From: Paraplanobispora siamensis
GTDB taxonomy: Bacteria; Actinomycetota; Actinomycetes; Streptosporangiales; Streptosporangiaceae
Length of the DNA: 64,000 nucleotides
NCBI RefSeq assembly: GCF_016863175.1
Contig: NZ_BOOJ01000018.1
Coordinates: 1-64,000 of the forward strand
Reading direction: 5' to 3'
The translations under genes were made by a program, and so were the position numbers. Below are positions 1 to 7,430 of this stretch, one piece after another; the first letter of the stretch is position 1; every line of letters starts with the position of its first letter. Under the pieces are notes generated by a model that had not been told where the DNA came from, searched no databases, and saw only the letters and a program-made list of their open reading frames with translations.

Positions 1-90
1 GCTTCCGCCGTCCGCACCGCTTCCGCCGTCCGCACCGCTTCCGCCGTCCGCACCGCTTCCGCCGTCCGCACCGCTTCCGCCGTCCGCGCC
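1..90 (-). repeat. 18-bp tandem repeat, five copies, inside mshD
   Basis: Five back-to-back 18-base units (1-18, 19-36, 37-54, 55-72, 73-90). The first four are identical and the fifth differs by one base. Read in the mshD frame each unit encodes GADGGS, so the array adds a flexible Gly/Asp/Ser segment inside the C-terminal acetyltransferase domain. The array may continue past the window edge, so the copy number is a minimum. The unit length is a multiple of three, so expansion or contraction would not break the reading frame. Confidence 0.97.
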
Positions 91-723
91 GTCCCCGCGC
101 ACCGCGAGGAAGAAGCCCGCCGGGTCGAACCACGACTCCTGCTCGCGCCGCTTCAGGTCGTCCAGCGTCCAGGCGCCCTGCTCCGGATGACTGGCGAAGG
201 CGCGGGCGTTCAGCGCCACCCAGGCCTCCCCGTCTGTGCCGGGGTCGAAGGTGCGCAGCCGTACCCCCTCGGGCAGTTCGAACCCGGGGATGTCGGCGGA
301 CAGCGAGCGCCGCATCTGCCACAGCGCCCTGACCTTCACCAGGCCCAGCGAGGCCGCCAGGGCCTCGGCCCCCGGGTGCCCCCCGTGCGCCCACAGCCGC
401 AGCCTGCCCCCGGTCTGCTCCAGTACGGCCCGCAGCAGCCGGTACCCGTAGCCCCGCCGCCGGAAGGCCGGATGGATCACCAGCTCCCCGCTCGGCCCCT
501 CGACCGGGTCCGTGGGGTCCACGTGCGCGTAGCCCGCGAGGGTGTCATCCGCGTAGAGGAGCACCGCGCCCGCGCGTTCGTCGCCTCCGTACCGCAGATG
601 GAGCATCACGTGTTCGTTGAGGGGGCGGACCCCGTCGGTCTCCGTGGCGGCCTCGACCACCGCGAGAACGGCGGCCACCTCTTGTTCGTCGAGTCGTCCC
701 CGATGTTCCACACGCACGTTCAT
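1..723 (-). CDS. mshD: Mycothiol synthase MshD, 3' end beyond the window
   Basis: Cytoplasmic GNAT acetyltransferase that transfers acetyl from acetyl-CoA to Cys-GlcN-Ins, the last step of mycothiol synthesis. Translation from ATG at 723 gives 241 codons before the window edge. The first GNAT domain contains an acetyl-CoA loop (RRRGYGYRLL), followed by RLRLWAHGGHPGAEALA. The second domain opens with WVALNARAFASHPEQGAWT, characteristic of MshD, and SWFDPAGFFLAV. Directly after this strand, five GADGGS hexapeptides run to the window edge, where MshD normally has only a short loop. Family assignment is secure from these motifs. The mycothiol partner mshA lies at 58958. The nucleotidase gene is divergent, with a shared upstream region of about 117 bases. 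Confidence 0.93.
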   Translation of the reverse strand, partial: MNVRVEHRGRLDEQEVAAVLAVVEAATETDGVRPLNEHVMLHLRYGGDERAGAVLLYADDTLAGYAHVDPTDPVEGPSGELVIHPAFRRRGYGYRLLRAVLEQTGGRLRLWAHGGHPGAEALAASLGLVKVRALWQMRRSLSADIPGFELPEGVRLRTFDPGTDGEAWVALNARAFASHPEQGAWTLDDLKRREQESWFDPAGFFLAVRGDGADGGSGADGGSGADGGSGADGGSGADGGS

Positions 724-802
724 GCCCTGGACTCTAGGCGGGTTCCGGCCCTTGAGGATCACCGGACTGGCAAAAGACGCCAGCTCAGAGCAGGACGAAT
801 CG

Positions 803-831
803 TTACCTTGCAGACATTCCATGCATAGATA
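803..831 (+). promoter_or_regulatory. Putative promoter for the nucleotidase gene
   Basis: A -35-like TTACCT (803-808) and a -10-like TAGATA (826-831) are separated by 17 bases. Transcription would start near 838, only about three bases before the ATG at 841. With no Shine-Dalgarno sequence before that ATG, a leaderless or nearly leaderless mRNA is the simplest reading. Sequence inference only. Confidence 0.4.
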
Positions 832-840
832 GCCCCTCTA

Positions 841-2652
841 ATGTCATTGTTCATGATGTCTCGTTCCTTCCAGCGGTTGGCTCTGGCCGGCGTTCTCGCC
901 TCGGCCGGGCTCGTGATCGCGACGGGGCCGGCCGAGGCGGGCGACACCAACAAGCCCGCCAGGACGGTTCCGGTCCGCCTGCTCTCCCTCAACGACTTCC
1001 ACGGCCACCTGGAGCCTCCGACCGGATCCTCGGGCCGCATGGTCGACGAGAACGGCGCCACCGTGGAGGCCGGCGGCGCCGCGTACGCCGCCACCTACCT
1101 CAAGCAGCTCTCGAACAAGAACACGCTGAAGGTCGCCCAGGGTGACCTGATCGGCGCCACCCCGCTGATCTCGGCGGCCTTCCACGACGAGCCGGCGGTG
1201 GAGTTCCTCGGCAAGGTCGGCGTCACCACCTCGGCCGTGGGCAACCACGAGTTCGACGAGGGCTACGCCGAGCTCAAGCGCATCATGTACGGCGGCTGCC
1301 ACCCGGTGGACGGCTGCTCGCCCGCCGGTGAGTGGAAGGGCGCCAAGTACGACTACATCGGCGCCAACGTCCTGCTCAAGCGGAACAACACCGCCGCCGA
1401 GAAGAAGGCGCTGGCCGCCCTCGGCCAGAACTCGGCGTCGCTGCGCGCGCTGCTGAAGGACTACGGCATCCCGGCGCTGCCCCCGGTCTCCATCCGCTGG
1501 ATGAACGGCGTCCCGATCGGCTTCATCGGCCTGGTCACCCAGACCACCCCGAACATCGTCACCGCCGAGGGCATCAAGGACCTGGAGTTCATCGACGAGG
1601 TCAAGGCCGCCAACGTCGCCTCCAGGCTGCTCAAGATGGTCGGCGTCAAGGCGCAGGTCGTGCTGGTGCACGAGGGCGACCAGGTCACCCCGAACCAGTC
1701 GCCCGACGCCTGCAGCGCCCAGCCGGGCGCGGGCAACCGCATCGCCACCCAGGTGGACGCCGAGATCGACATGATCCTCAGCGGTCACTCGCACCAGGCC
1801 TACCTGTGCACGGTCACCGACCCCAAGGGCAACCAGCGCCTCTACAGCCAGGGCGGCTCGTTCGGCCGGGTCATCAGCCAGATCGACTTTCAGGTGGACA
1901 CGCGCACCCGTGACGTCGTGCGCTCCTCCGTGGTCGCCGACAACCACGTCGTGACCAGGACCGTCACCCCGGACCCGGAGATCTCCGCGTTCGTCCAGAC
2001 GTGGAAGGACCGCGTCTCCACGGTCGCCAACAAGCCGATCGGCAAGATCTCCGCGGACATCACCAACACCGCGGTGGCCTCCGGCGAGTCCCCGCTGGGC
2101 AACCTGATCGCCGACGCCCAGCTCGCCGCGACCAAGACGGGCGGCAACGCCCAGATCGCGCTGATGAACCCGGGCGGCGTCCGGGCCAGCCTCACCTACG
2201 CGGGCTCGCCCGCGGGCGAGGGCGACGGCGTTGTGACCTATGGAGAGGCCTTCAGCGTCCAGCCCTTCAACAACCTGATGCAGGTCGTCACCCTCACCGG
2301 TGCGCAGCTGAAGACCGTGCTGGAGGAGCAGTTCGTCGGCGGACCCAACAAGCAGGCGTTCACCAAGATCCTGCAGCCGTCGTCGAACTTCACCTACACC
2401 TACAGCGCCGGCGCGCCGTGGGGCTCGAAGATCTCCGACATGAAGATCGACGGAGTTGCCGTGACGGACACCCAGACCATCCGGGTCGCCGCCAACAACT
2501 TCCTGGTCGGCGGCGGTGACGCCTTCGACACCTTCGAGCTGGGCACCGACCTCTGGAGCGGGCCGCTCGACATCGACGCGTTCGCCGCCTACTTCGCGGC
2601 CAACCCGGTGATCGCGCCGCCGGTCCCCAACCACATCACGGTCACGCCGTAG
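841..2652 (+). CDS. Secreted 5'-nucleotidase / metallophosphoesterase (UshA/YfkN type)
   Basis: Exported phosphoesterase that probably hydrolyses nucleotides or other organic phosphates outside the membrane. A signal peptide covers about residues 1-33 (hydrophobic LALAGVLASAGLVIA, cleavage near GPAEA). The N-terminal metallophosphatase domain carries NDFHGH (about 51-56), GDLIGATPLIS, GNHEFDEG (134-141) and SGHSHQAY, which supply the two-metal ligands. The C-terminal 5'-nucleotidase domain has NPGGVRAS, YGEAFSVQPFNN and GGGDAFDTFE. At 603 residues it is of normal length. In-frame ATGs at 853 and 856 are alternative starts that keep a shorter signal peptide; 841 is chosen for its spacing to a -10 element. 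A nucleotidase next to mshD is also found in Streptomyces. PhoP control is plausible but no clear PHO box was seen. Confidence 0.9.
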   Translation: MSLFMMSRSFQRLALAGVLASAGLVIATGPAEAGDTNKPARTVPVRLLSLNDFHGHLEPPTGSSGRMVDENGATVEAGGAAYAATYLKQLSNKNTLKVAQGDLIGATPLISAAFHDEPAVEFLGKVGVTTSAVGNHEFDEGYAELKRIMYGGCHPVDGCSPAGEWKGAKYDYIGANVLLKRNNTAAEKKALAALGQNSASLRALLKDYGIPALPPVSIRWMNGVPIGFIGLVTQTTPNIVTAEGIKDLEFIDEVKAANVASRLLKMVGVKAQVVLVHEGDQVTPNQSPDACSAQPGAGNRIATQVDAEIDMILSGHSHQAYLCTVTDPKGNQRLYSQGGSFGRVISQIDFQVDTRTRDVVRSSVVADNHVVTRTVTPDPEISAFVQTWKDRVSTVANKPIGKISADITNTAVASGESPLGNLIADAQLAATKTGGNAQIALMNPGGVRASLTYAGSPAGEGDGVVTYGEAFSVQPFNNLMQVVTLTGAQLKTVLEEQFVGGPNKQAFTKILQPSSNFTYTYSAGAPWGSKISDMKIDGVAVTDTQTIRVAANNFLVGGGDAFDTFELGTDLWSGPLDIDAFAAYFAANPVIAPPVPNHITVTP

Positions 2653-2688
2653 TGGTGGTGGCCGCGGTCGCGACCGCGCATGAATGAC

Positions 2689-2723
2689 GGAGGGCCCGCC
2701 GGATCCGTTCCGGCGGGCCCTCT
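2689..2723. terminator. Shared terminator between nucleotidase gene and glnR
   Basis: Perfect inverted repeat of 14 bp (arms 2690-2703 and 2709-2722) around a five-base loop. It lies between two convergent genes and is symmetric, so it could end transcription from both sides. There is no long U tract, as is common in high-GC actinobacteria. Confidence 0.8.
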
Positions 2724-2737
2724 CGGCGTTCCGTTGC

Positions 2738-2781
2738 GAGCACCCGGCTGTCGTGAGCGCCCGGCTGTCGTGAGCGCCCGG
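2738..2781. repeat. 17-bp tandem repeat between convergent genes
   Basis: Two 17-base units (2738-2754, 2755-2771) and a partial third, built on CCCGGCTGTCGTGAGCG. It lies just downstream of glnR in non-coding sequence. It is one of several short tandem duplications at gene ends in this window; no function is evident. Confidence 0.75.
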
Positions 2782-2803
2782 GCGGGCGGGTCAGCGGGGC
2801 GGG

Positions 2804-3517
2804 TCAGCGGCGGGCGGGCTCGCGGTCCTCGCTGTGCTCGTTGCCGCGCTCGGGGACGAACCGGTAGCCGACGTTGCGGACCGTTCCGATCAGCGACTCG
2901 TACTCGGCGCCGAGCTTGGCGCGCAGCCGCCGGACGTGCACGTCCACGGTCCGGGTGCCGCCGAAGTAGTCGTATCCCCAGACCTCCTGCAGCAGCTGGG
3001 CGCGGGTGAACACCCGGCCGGGGTGCTGCGCGAGATACTTCAGGAGCTCGAACTCCTTGAACGTCAGGTCCAGCGCGCGGCCGCGGAGCCGGGCGGTGTA
3101 GGTGGCCTCGTCGATCGACAGGTCGCCGCTGCGGATCTCGTCGGGCACCTCCTCGGCGGCCGACAGGTTCAGCCGGCCCACGGCCAGCCGGAGACGCGCC
3201 TCGACCTCGGCCGGGCCGGCGCTGTCGAGGATGACGTCGTCGGCGCCCCACTCGGCGGTCATCGCGGCCAGGCCGCCCTCGGTGACGATCACCAGGAGGG
3301 GGCAGTCGATTCCGGTCGTCCGCAACAGCCGGCACAGGCTCTTGGCCTGGACGAGTTCGCGGCGCGCGTCGACGAGGATCGCGTCGGCGGGAGGCGCGTC
3401 GATCAGCGCGGACGCCTCGGCCGGGGCGACGCGGACCGAGTGCAGCAGCAGCCCCAGTGCCGGGAGCACCTCCGAGGAGGGTTCCAGGACGTTGGTCAGA
3501 AGCAGGAGGTTGCTCAA
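2804..3517 (-). CDS. glnR: GlnR, OmpR-type nitrogen regulator
   Basis: Orphan response regulator that controls nitrogen assimilation genes in actinobacteria. The 237-residue product starts at TTG 3517, chosen because GGAG lies at proper spacing and because the following residues, [18 protein letters not shown], are the typical GlnR N-terminus; longer in-frame readings have no family support. Asp50 (ILVDARREL) is present at the position seen in other GlnR proteins, although the acidic pocket of classical receivers is not. The C-terminal winged helix has [35 protein letters not shown] and [10 protein letters not shown]. The gene order mshD, glnR, MoaD-like, sulfurtransferase matches mycobacterial and Streptomyces chromosomes. 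No sensor kinase gene is adjacent, as expected. Confidence 0.93.
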   Translation of the reverse strand: MSNLLLLTNVLEPSSEVLPALGLLLHSVRVAPAEASALIDAPPADAILVDARRELVQAKSLCRLLRTTGIDCPLLVIVTEGGLAAMTAEWGADDVILDSAGPAEVEARLRLAVGRLNLSAAEEVPDEIRSGDLSIDEATYTARLRGRALDLTFKEFELLKYLAQHPGRVFTRAQLLQEVWGYDYFGGTRTVDVHVRRLRAKLGAEYESLIGTVRNVGYRFVPERGNEHSEDREPARR

Positions 3518-3791
3518 GGGCACTCCTTCGTCGGGCTCGCCCACAGTTCGTCGCGCGCGGCGGCCCGTGCGTCCGATGGGGTCACGGTGCCTCCTTACCC
3601 GCGTCATGCCGGCGGTAGCCGTACAGAAAACACGTAAGGACCCGGGGGCTACGTCGCCCAGGTCCCGTAGGTGAGGATATCCGACGAGAATGGGACGTCC
3701 AGTAAGCGTCCACCTGGTGAACAGCCGATATCCGGTTAATTCAATGTGAACGAGTCCGCACAACACGGTTTTCCGAGGAGTTGAACAGCAG

Positions 3792-4043
3792 ATGGCGACG
3801 GGAACCATTCGCTATTGGGCGGCGGCGAAGGACGCGGCCGGGGTGGCCGAGGAGCCGTTCGAGGCAGAGACGCTGGCGGAGTTGGTGGTGAACGTCACAT
3901 CCGGCCGGGAGGAACTGGCCCGGGTGGCGCGGCGCTCCTCCTTCCTCGTGGACGGCAACCCGGTGGGCATGAGGCCGCACGAGGGGATCGTGCTCCCGCA
4001 GGGGGCGACGGTGGAGGTGCTGCCGCCTTTCGCCGGTGGGTGA
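3792..4043 (+). CDS. MoaD/ThiS family sulfur-carrier-like protein
   Basis: An 83-residue beta-grasp protein ending in Gly-Gly (PPFAGG), the tail on which MoaD and ThiS proteins carry thiocarboxylate sulfur. Motifs are [14 protein letters not shown] at the start and [13 protein letters not shown] at the end. A ribosome site (GAGGAG, 3775-3780) precedes the ATG. No MoaE, ThiG or activating enzyme gene is adjacent. The nearby sulfurtransferase operon (7017-8575) suggests a link to sulfur transfer, but the acceptor pathway cannot be read from the sequence. Confidence 0.85.
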   Translation: MATGTIRYWAAAKDAAGVAEEPFEAETLAELVVNVTSGREELARVARRSSFLVDGNPVGMRPHEGIVLPQGATVEVLPPFAGG

Positions 4044-4209
4044 CGCCGGCGGATGATGTCTTTTCCGCGCTTCACGGCGGAGTCACGCGAACGTTTCGGG
4101 CAAGATTGCCGGGGGAGGTGCCGCGATGGCACTCTGACCTGATCCACGGGCTCGGTCGACGGGTCCGGCCCGGAGCGGGAACGGCTGGAAACGATCGACG
4201 AGGAGTCGG

Positions 4210-4890
4210 ATGCGCAAGCTGATCGTCTTTCTGATCCTGCTGCTCGTTCTCGTCGGGATTCTCGACCGCGTCGCGGTCGCGGGGGTCGAGAAGGAGATCG
4301 CCACGCGCGCCACCGTGCGCTACGACCTGGACGTCCCGCCCGAGGTGACCATCACCGGCATCCCGTTCCTGACCCAGGCGATCCAGGGCCGTTACCAGGA
4401 GGTCAAGGTCGACGTCGGCCGCATCAACCTCGGCGGCGCCGAGGTGTCGGGCGTGGACGCCACGCTGTACGGCGTGCGGGCGCCGCTCTCCGACCTGATA
4501 ACGAACGCCGAGCAGGTGGACATCCGCGCCGAGCGGGTGGTGGGCGAGGTCGTGATCCCCGAGGAGACGCTGAACCGGCGGGCGCCCCAGGGCATCAGGA
4601 TCCAGGCCGACGAGGGGGGCCTGGCCGTCAGCGGGGAGATCACCTTCCTGGGCCAGAAGGTGCCGGCGAAGGCCAATCTGAAGATCGAGATGGCCGAGGG
4701 GCGGGTGAAGTTCATCCCGGAGAAGGTCACGCTGGGCGGCGGCATCCCGGTGCCCAACCCCGAGCGGTTCATCGCCTACGAGATCCCGATCGGGAAGCTG
4801 CCGTTCAACCTCAAGGTCACCGAGGTGACGCCGGTGGCCGACGGGCTGCGGGTCACCGCGGAGGCGGCGGACGTCCCGCTGCGAGGCTGA
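4210..4890 (+). CDS. LmeA/DUF2993-family phospholipid-binding protein
   Basis: A 226-residue exported protein. The N-terminus MRKLIVFLILLLVLVGIL forms a signal anchor or uncleaved signal peptide. The remainder matches the DUF2993 pattern (TGIPFLTQAIQGRYQEVKVDV, a VSGVDATLYGVRAP strand, VPNPERFIAYEIPIGKLPFNL). The mycobacterial relative LmeA binds phosphoinositides in the periplasm and affects lipomannan elongation; that function is inferred only from the family. A ribosome site (GAGGAGTCGG) directly precedes the ATG. The sigma factor gene begins 32 bases downstream, so the genes may be co-transcribed. Confidence 0.82.
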   Translation: MRKLIVFLILLLVLVGILDRVAVAGVEKEIATRATVRYDLDVPPEVTITGIPFLTQAIQGRYQEVKVDVGRINLGGAEVSGVDATLYGVRAPLSDLITNAEQVDIRAERVVGEVVIPEETLNRRAPQGIRIQADEGGLAVSGEITFLGQKVPAKANLKIEMAEGRVKFIPEKVTLGGGIPVPNPERFIAYEIPIGKLPFNLKVTEVTPVADGLRVTAEAADVPLRG

Positions 4891-4922
4891 GCCGCCCCCT
4901 TTCCCGGAGCTCTGGTGTCCCC

Positions 4923-5474
4923 GTGTCTGAACCGATCCGCCCCGCCGTACGTCGTGAGGATGTGAGTCACGCCGGAACCGCCGACGAGCAGCTCGTCAGA
5001 GCTCTCTTCGACGAGCACGGCGGGCCGCTGTACGGCTACGCCCTGCGGCTGACGGGCGATTCGGGGAGAGCGGAGGACGTCGTGCAGGAGACGCTGCTGC
5101 GGGCCTGGCGGCATCCTGACGCGCTCAGCGGGCGCTCCATCCGCGCGTGGCTGTTCACCGTGGCCCGTAATCTCGTCTTCGACCAGCACCGGGCGCGCAA
5201 GTCGCGCCCCCAGGAGACCGGGGACGAGGCGCTGGCCGTGGTCCCCGCCGACGACGAGCTGGAACGGGCCGTGGAGTCCTGGTCGGTGGCCGAGGCGCTG
5301 GCCGCACTCCGACCGGAGCACCGCGAGGTGCTCACCGAGATCTACTACCAGGGCAAGTCGGTCAAGGAGGCCGCCGAGACGCTCGGCGTCCCTCCGGGAA
5401 CGGTGAAGTCGCGCACGTACTACGCGCTGCGGGCGCTCAAGCTGGCCCTGGAGGAGCGGGGGCTCGCGCCATGA
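4923..5474 (+). CDS. ECF RNA polymerase sigma factor (SigL-like)
   Basis: Extracytoplasmic-function sigma factor of 183 residues. Region 2 is LFDEHGGPLYGYALRLTG followed by AEDVVQETLLRAWRHP. Region 4 is LRPEHREVLTEIYYQGKSV with the helix-turn-helix AAETLGVPPGTVKSRTYYAL. Its stop overlaps the next start by ATGA, and the downstream gene is a zinc-binding anti-sigma factor, so this is a classical sigma/anti-sigma pair resembling mycobacterial SigL/RslA. The start is GTG 4923; an in-frame GTG at 4962 has an SD too close (2 bases) to be preferred. Target genes may include the exported and redox proteins downstream, but no autoregulated promoter was identified. Confidence 0.9.
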   Translation: MSEPIRPAVRREDVSHAGTADEQLVRALFDEHGGPLYGYALRLTGDSGRAEDVVQETLLRAWRHPDALSGRSIRAWLFTVARNLVFDQHRARKSRPQETGDEALAVVPADDELERAVESWSVAEALAALRPEHREVLTEIYYQGKSVKEAAETLGVPPGTVKSRTYYALRALKLALEERGLAP

Positions 5475-6274
5475 TGATGACCTGTGACGAAGCCCGCATG
5501 TCGCTCGGGGTGTACGTGCTCGGAGCGCTGGACCCCCAGGAGCGCGCCGAGGTCGAGGCGCACCTCGACGGTTGCGCGGGCTGCCGTGCCGAGCTGGAGG
5601 AGCTGACCGGGGTCGCCGGGTTCCTGGACCGGGTGTCGGAGGAGGACGTGGCCCACGCGGCCAGCCCGCCGCACGCGGTGCTCGACCGGCTGCTCAACGC
5701 CCGGGTACGGCGGCGCAGGCTCACCCGGGTGCTTCTCTCCTTGGCCGCGTCGGTGGTGCTGGTCGGGCTCGGCGGGACCATCTGGGTGACGGCGAGCCAG
5801 AACACGGAGGTCCCGTCGGCCGCCTCGGCGCCGGAGCAGGCCGGTCACGGGGCCGCCCGGGACGCCCCCGCCGGGAAGGACGCCGCCGCGGAGGCCCAGG
5901 CGGATCAGAAGGCGGCTCCCAGCGCGAGCGCCACCTCCGACAACCAGGCGATGCTGAGCGGCCCCGTGGAGCTGGTGCGCAAGGGGAGCAAGGGCCCCGT
6001 CCGCGCCACGGTGACCGCGGTGCCGGGCGAGAAGACGACCGACCTGCGGCTCATGCTCTCGGGGGTGGCCGCGGGCACCCGGTTCCGGCTGGAGGTGATC
6101 GGGGTCGGCGGGGAGCGGCAGACCGCCGGGAACTGGACCGTCGACAAGGCCGCCTACGAGGAGTCGGGCGACTTCGCCGGGACCACCACGATCCCGCCGG
6201 GGAACATCGAGAGGTTCGAGGTGGTCACCGACGCGGGGCGGGTGCTGGTCGACGTCTCCACCCCCGGCCGCTGA
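5471..6274 (+). CDS. Membrane anti-sigma factor with zinc-finger motif
   Basis: A 267-residue single-pass protein that should hold the preceding sigma factor inactive at the membrane. The cytoplasmic N-terminus has the zinc motif HLDGCAGC (His31, Cys35, Cys38), typical of redox- or signal-sensitive zinc anti-sigma factors. One membrane span lies at about residues 86-107. An Ala-rich linker follows, then an external beta-rich domain (FRLEVIGVGGERQTAGNWTV) of the type found in RskA/RslA-like proteins. It starts within the sigma gene's stop codon; three consecutive ATG codons (5471, 5474, 5477) are possible starts. The input signal is unknown. Confidence 0.88.
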   Translation: MMMTCDEARMSLGVYVLGALDPQERAEVEAHLDGCAGCRAELEELTGVAGFLDRVSEEDVAHAASPPHAVLDRLLNARVRRRRLTRVLLSLAASVVLVGLGGTIWVTASQNTEVPSAASAPEQAGHGAARDAPAGKDAAAEAQADQKAAPSASATSDNQAMLSGPVELVRKGSKGPVRATVTAVPGEKTTDLRLMLSGVAAGTRFRLEVIGVGGERQTAGNWTVDKAAYEESGDFAGTTTIPPGNIERFEVVTDAGRVLVDVSTPGR

Positions 6275-6352
6275 GCGCCGCCCCGAAGCGGGGCGCCGGG
6301 ACCTCCGCGCCGGATGGGAATGGTCCGGCGACCGTCCGTGTTGTGCTGCTCG

Positions 6353-6778
6353 ATGACCGGGATGATCGGGCCGGCGGTGGCGGCCGCGACGCTCGCCGTG
6401 GCCGTGCTCGTGGGCGTGGTGCTGCGGCGGCGCGACGGCGTGCCGCGGGAGGCGAGGGGTGCGGTGGAACGGCTGACGGCGGGCGACCTCGGCGCCGAGC
6501 TGGGCGAGCGCGCCACGCTCGTGCAGTTCTCCAGCGCCTTCTGCCAGCCGTGCCGGGCGACCCGCCGGATCCTCACCGAGGTGACGGACATGGTGCCCGG
6601 CGTCGCGCACGTGGAGATCGACGCCGAGTCCCGGCTCGAACTCGTCCGTTCCCTGAACATCCTGCGCACCCCGACGGTGCTCGTCCTCGACCGGTCCGGG
6701 CGGGTCGTGAAGCGCGCCTCGGGACAGCCGCGCAAGGCCGACGTGATCGCGGCCCTGGGCGCGGCCGTCGAGGGGTGA
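6353..6778 (+). CDS. Membrane-anchored thioredoxin-like protein
   Basis: Thioredoxin-fold protein of 141 residues with an N-terminal membrane span (about 5-23), then the redox motif CQPC (Cys64, Cys67) in QFSSAFCQPCRATRRIL and the cis-Pro segment RTPTVLVLDRSG. It corresponds in position to the thioredoxin ThiX near the CysA2/SseC2 genes of mycobacteria. The start is uncertain: ATG 6353 gives a normal signal anchor, while in-frame ATGs at 6314 and 6320 add a short Arg/Cys stretch without family support, and none has a clear SD. It probably acts in disulphide exchange at the membrane. Confidence 0.83.
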   Translation: MTGMIGPAVAAATLAVAVLVGVVLRRRDGVPREARGAVERLTAGDLGAELGERATLVQFSSAFCQPCRATRRILTEVTDMVPGVAHVEIDAESRLELVRSLNILRTPTVLVLDRSGRVVKRASGQPRKADVIAALGAAVEG

Positions 6779-6832
6779 ACCGGGCACCATATCGTGCACC
6801 GGACGGGCCTGTCTCAAGAACTGGACATGGAT

Positions 6833-6862
6833 GTGACAGATAGCGGAACGCCGGGGTAATGT
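6833..6862 (+). promoter_or_regulatory. Putative promoter of the cysteine leader and sulfurtransferase operon
   Basis: GTGACA (6833-6838) and TAATGT (6857-6862) are separated by 18 bases. The -10 hexamer ends seven bases before the leader ATG at 6870, which predicts a leaderless transcript that begins at or next to that ATG. Leaderless upstream ORFs are known for the mycobacterial cysteine attenuators. Confidence 0.55.
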
Positions 6863-6869
6863 CGTCCGC

Positions 6870-6953
6870 ATGCGTCCCACGACAGAGCTGCTCACGAAGC
6901 GGCGCGCGGTTGACTTCTGCCGCGTGGCCACCGCGCTCTGTCGCGCTTCCTGA
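6870..6953 (+). CDS. Cysteine-containing leader peptide (27 aa)
   Basis: Short ORF of 27 codons ending in TGA at 6951-6953. It starts MRPTTELLTKRRAVDFCRV and has cysteines at 17 and 24, followed by Arg-Ala-Ser and the stop. The LLTKRRAVD-x-CRV core is the recurring signature of actinobacterial small leader peptides. In mycobacteria, similar upstream ORFs with late cysteines make expression of the sulfur genes behind them respond to cysteine supply through ribosome stalling. Here the genes behind it are DUF4395, a thiosulfate sulfurtransferase and DUF1416 (SseC), the same gene set, so cysteine-responsive attenuation of this operon is the likely role. The 60 bases to the next start would hold the alternative RNA structures. 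Confidence 0.8.
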   Translation: MRPTTELLTKRRAVDFCRVATALCRAS

Positions 6954-7016
6954 AAGGGCGATCTCAAGCGGCCCCGTGCCGCACCGATCTGCACGACCCT
7001 TCGGGAGCATCTAGTG

Positions 7017-7415
7017 ATGCAGGTTGATCCCCGCGCTCTGCGCTTCGCCGCGATCCTCACCAGTGTCGTCCTCGCGCTCGTCCTCATCCTGGACAGCCCG
7101 TGGCTGCTGGCGGCCCAGGCCGTGGTGTTCGCGCTGGGCGCCGCCGGTGCCTCGCCGTACGGGATGATCTTCAAAGGGATAGTGAAGAGTCCCCCCGGGG
7201 AACTGGAGGACGCCGGGCCGCCGCGCTTCGCGCAGCTGGTCGGGCTCGCCTTCGCCCTGGTGGGCCTGGTCGGATACGCAACACAGATCACGCCACTGGC
7301 CCTCGGGGCCACCGCCGCGGCCCTGTTCGCCGCCTTCCTCAACGCCGCGTTCGGCTTCTGCCTCGGCTGCGAGATGTACCTGATCATTCGCCGTCTACTG
7401 CCCGCCGCAAGATAA
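7017..7415 (+). CDS. DUF4395 membrane protein
   Basis: A 132-residue integral membrane protein with about four hydrophobic segments (FAAILTSVVLALVLILDSP, LLAAQAVVFALGAAG, LVGLAFALVGLVGYA, LGATAAALFAAFLNAAFG) and a conserved cysteine pair, FCLGCEMY, near the C-terminus. DUF4395 proteins are regularly linked to sulfurtransferase and thioredoxin genes, suggesting a thiol-redox or sulfur-transport role; no activity is established. GGGAG at 7003-7007 can serve either GTG 7014 or ATG 7017; ATG is preferred. It is the first structural gene after the leader peptide and lies 15 bases before the sulfurtransferase. Confidence 0.85.
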   Translation: MQVDPRALRFAAILTSVVLALVLILDSPWLLAAQAVVFALGAAGASPYGMIFKGIVKSPPGELEDAGPPRFAQLVGLAFALVGLVGYATQITPLALGATAAALFAAFLNAAFGFCLGCEMYLIIRRLLPAAR

Positions 7416-7430
7416 CCCCGGAGGAATCCC

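Noticed and set aside
270-300. TTCGAACCC-like sequence resembling a tRNA T-loop
   Set aside because: It is inside the mshD coding sequence; no acceptor stem or anticodon arm can be drawn around it.
801-825. Possible PHO box upstream of the nucleotidase gene
   Set aside because: Only a weak GTTACC-like element is present, without a second unit in 11-base phase, unlike the clear repeats at 62278-62310.
844-2634. Minus-strand frame of about 600 codons opposite the nucleotidase gene
   Set aside because: The plus strand encodes a complete nucleotidase with signal peptide and metal motifs; the opposite frame lacks any recognisable motif or start signal.
7014-7016. GTG 7014 as the DUF4395 start
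   Set aside because: It shares the same ribosome site as ATG 7017 three bases later; ATG with nine-base spacing was preferred, though the difference is only one residue.
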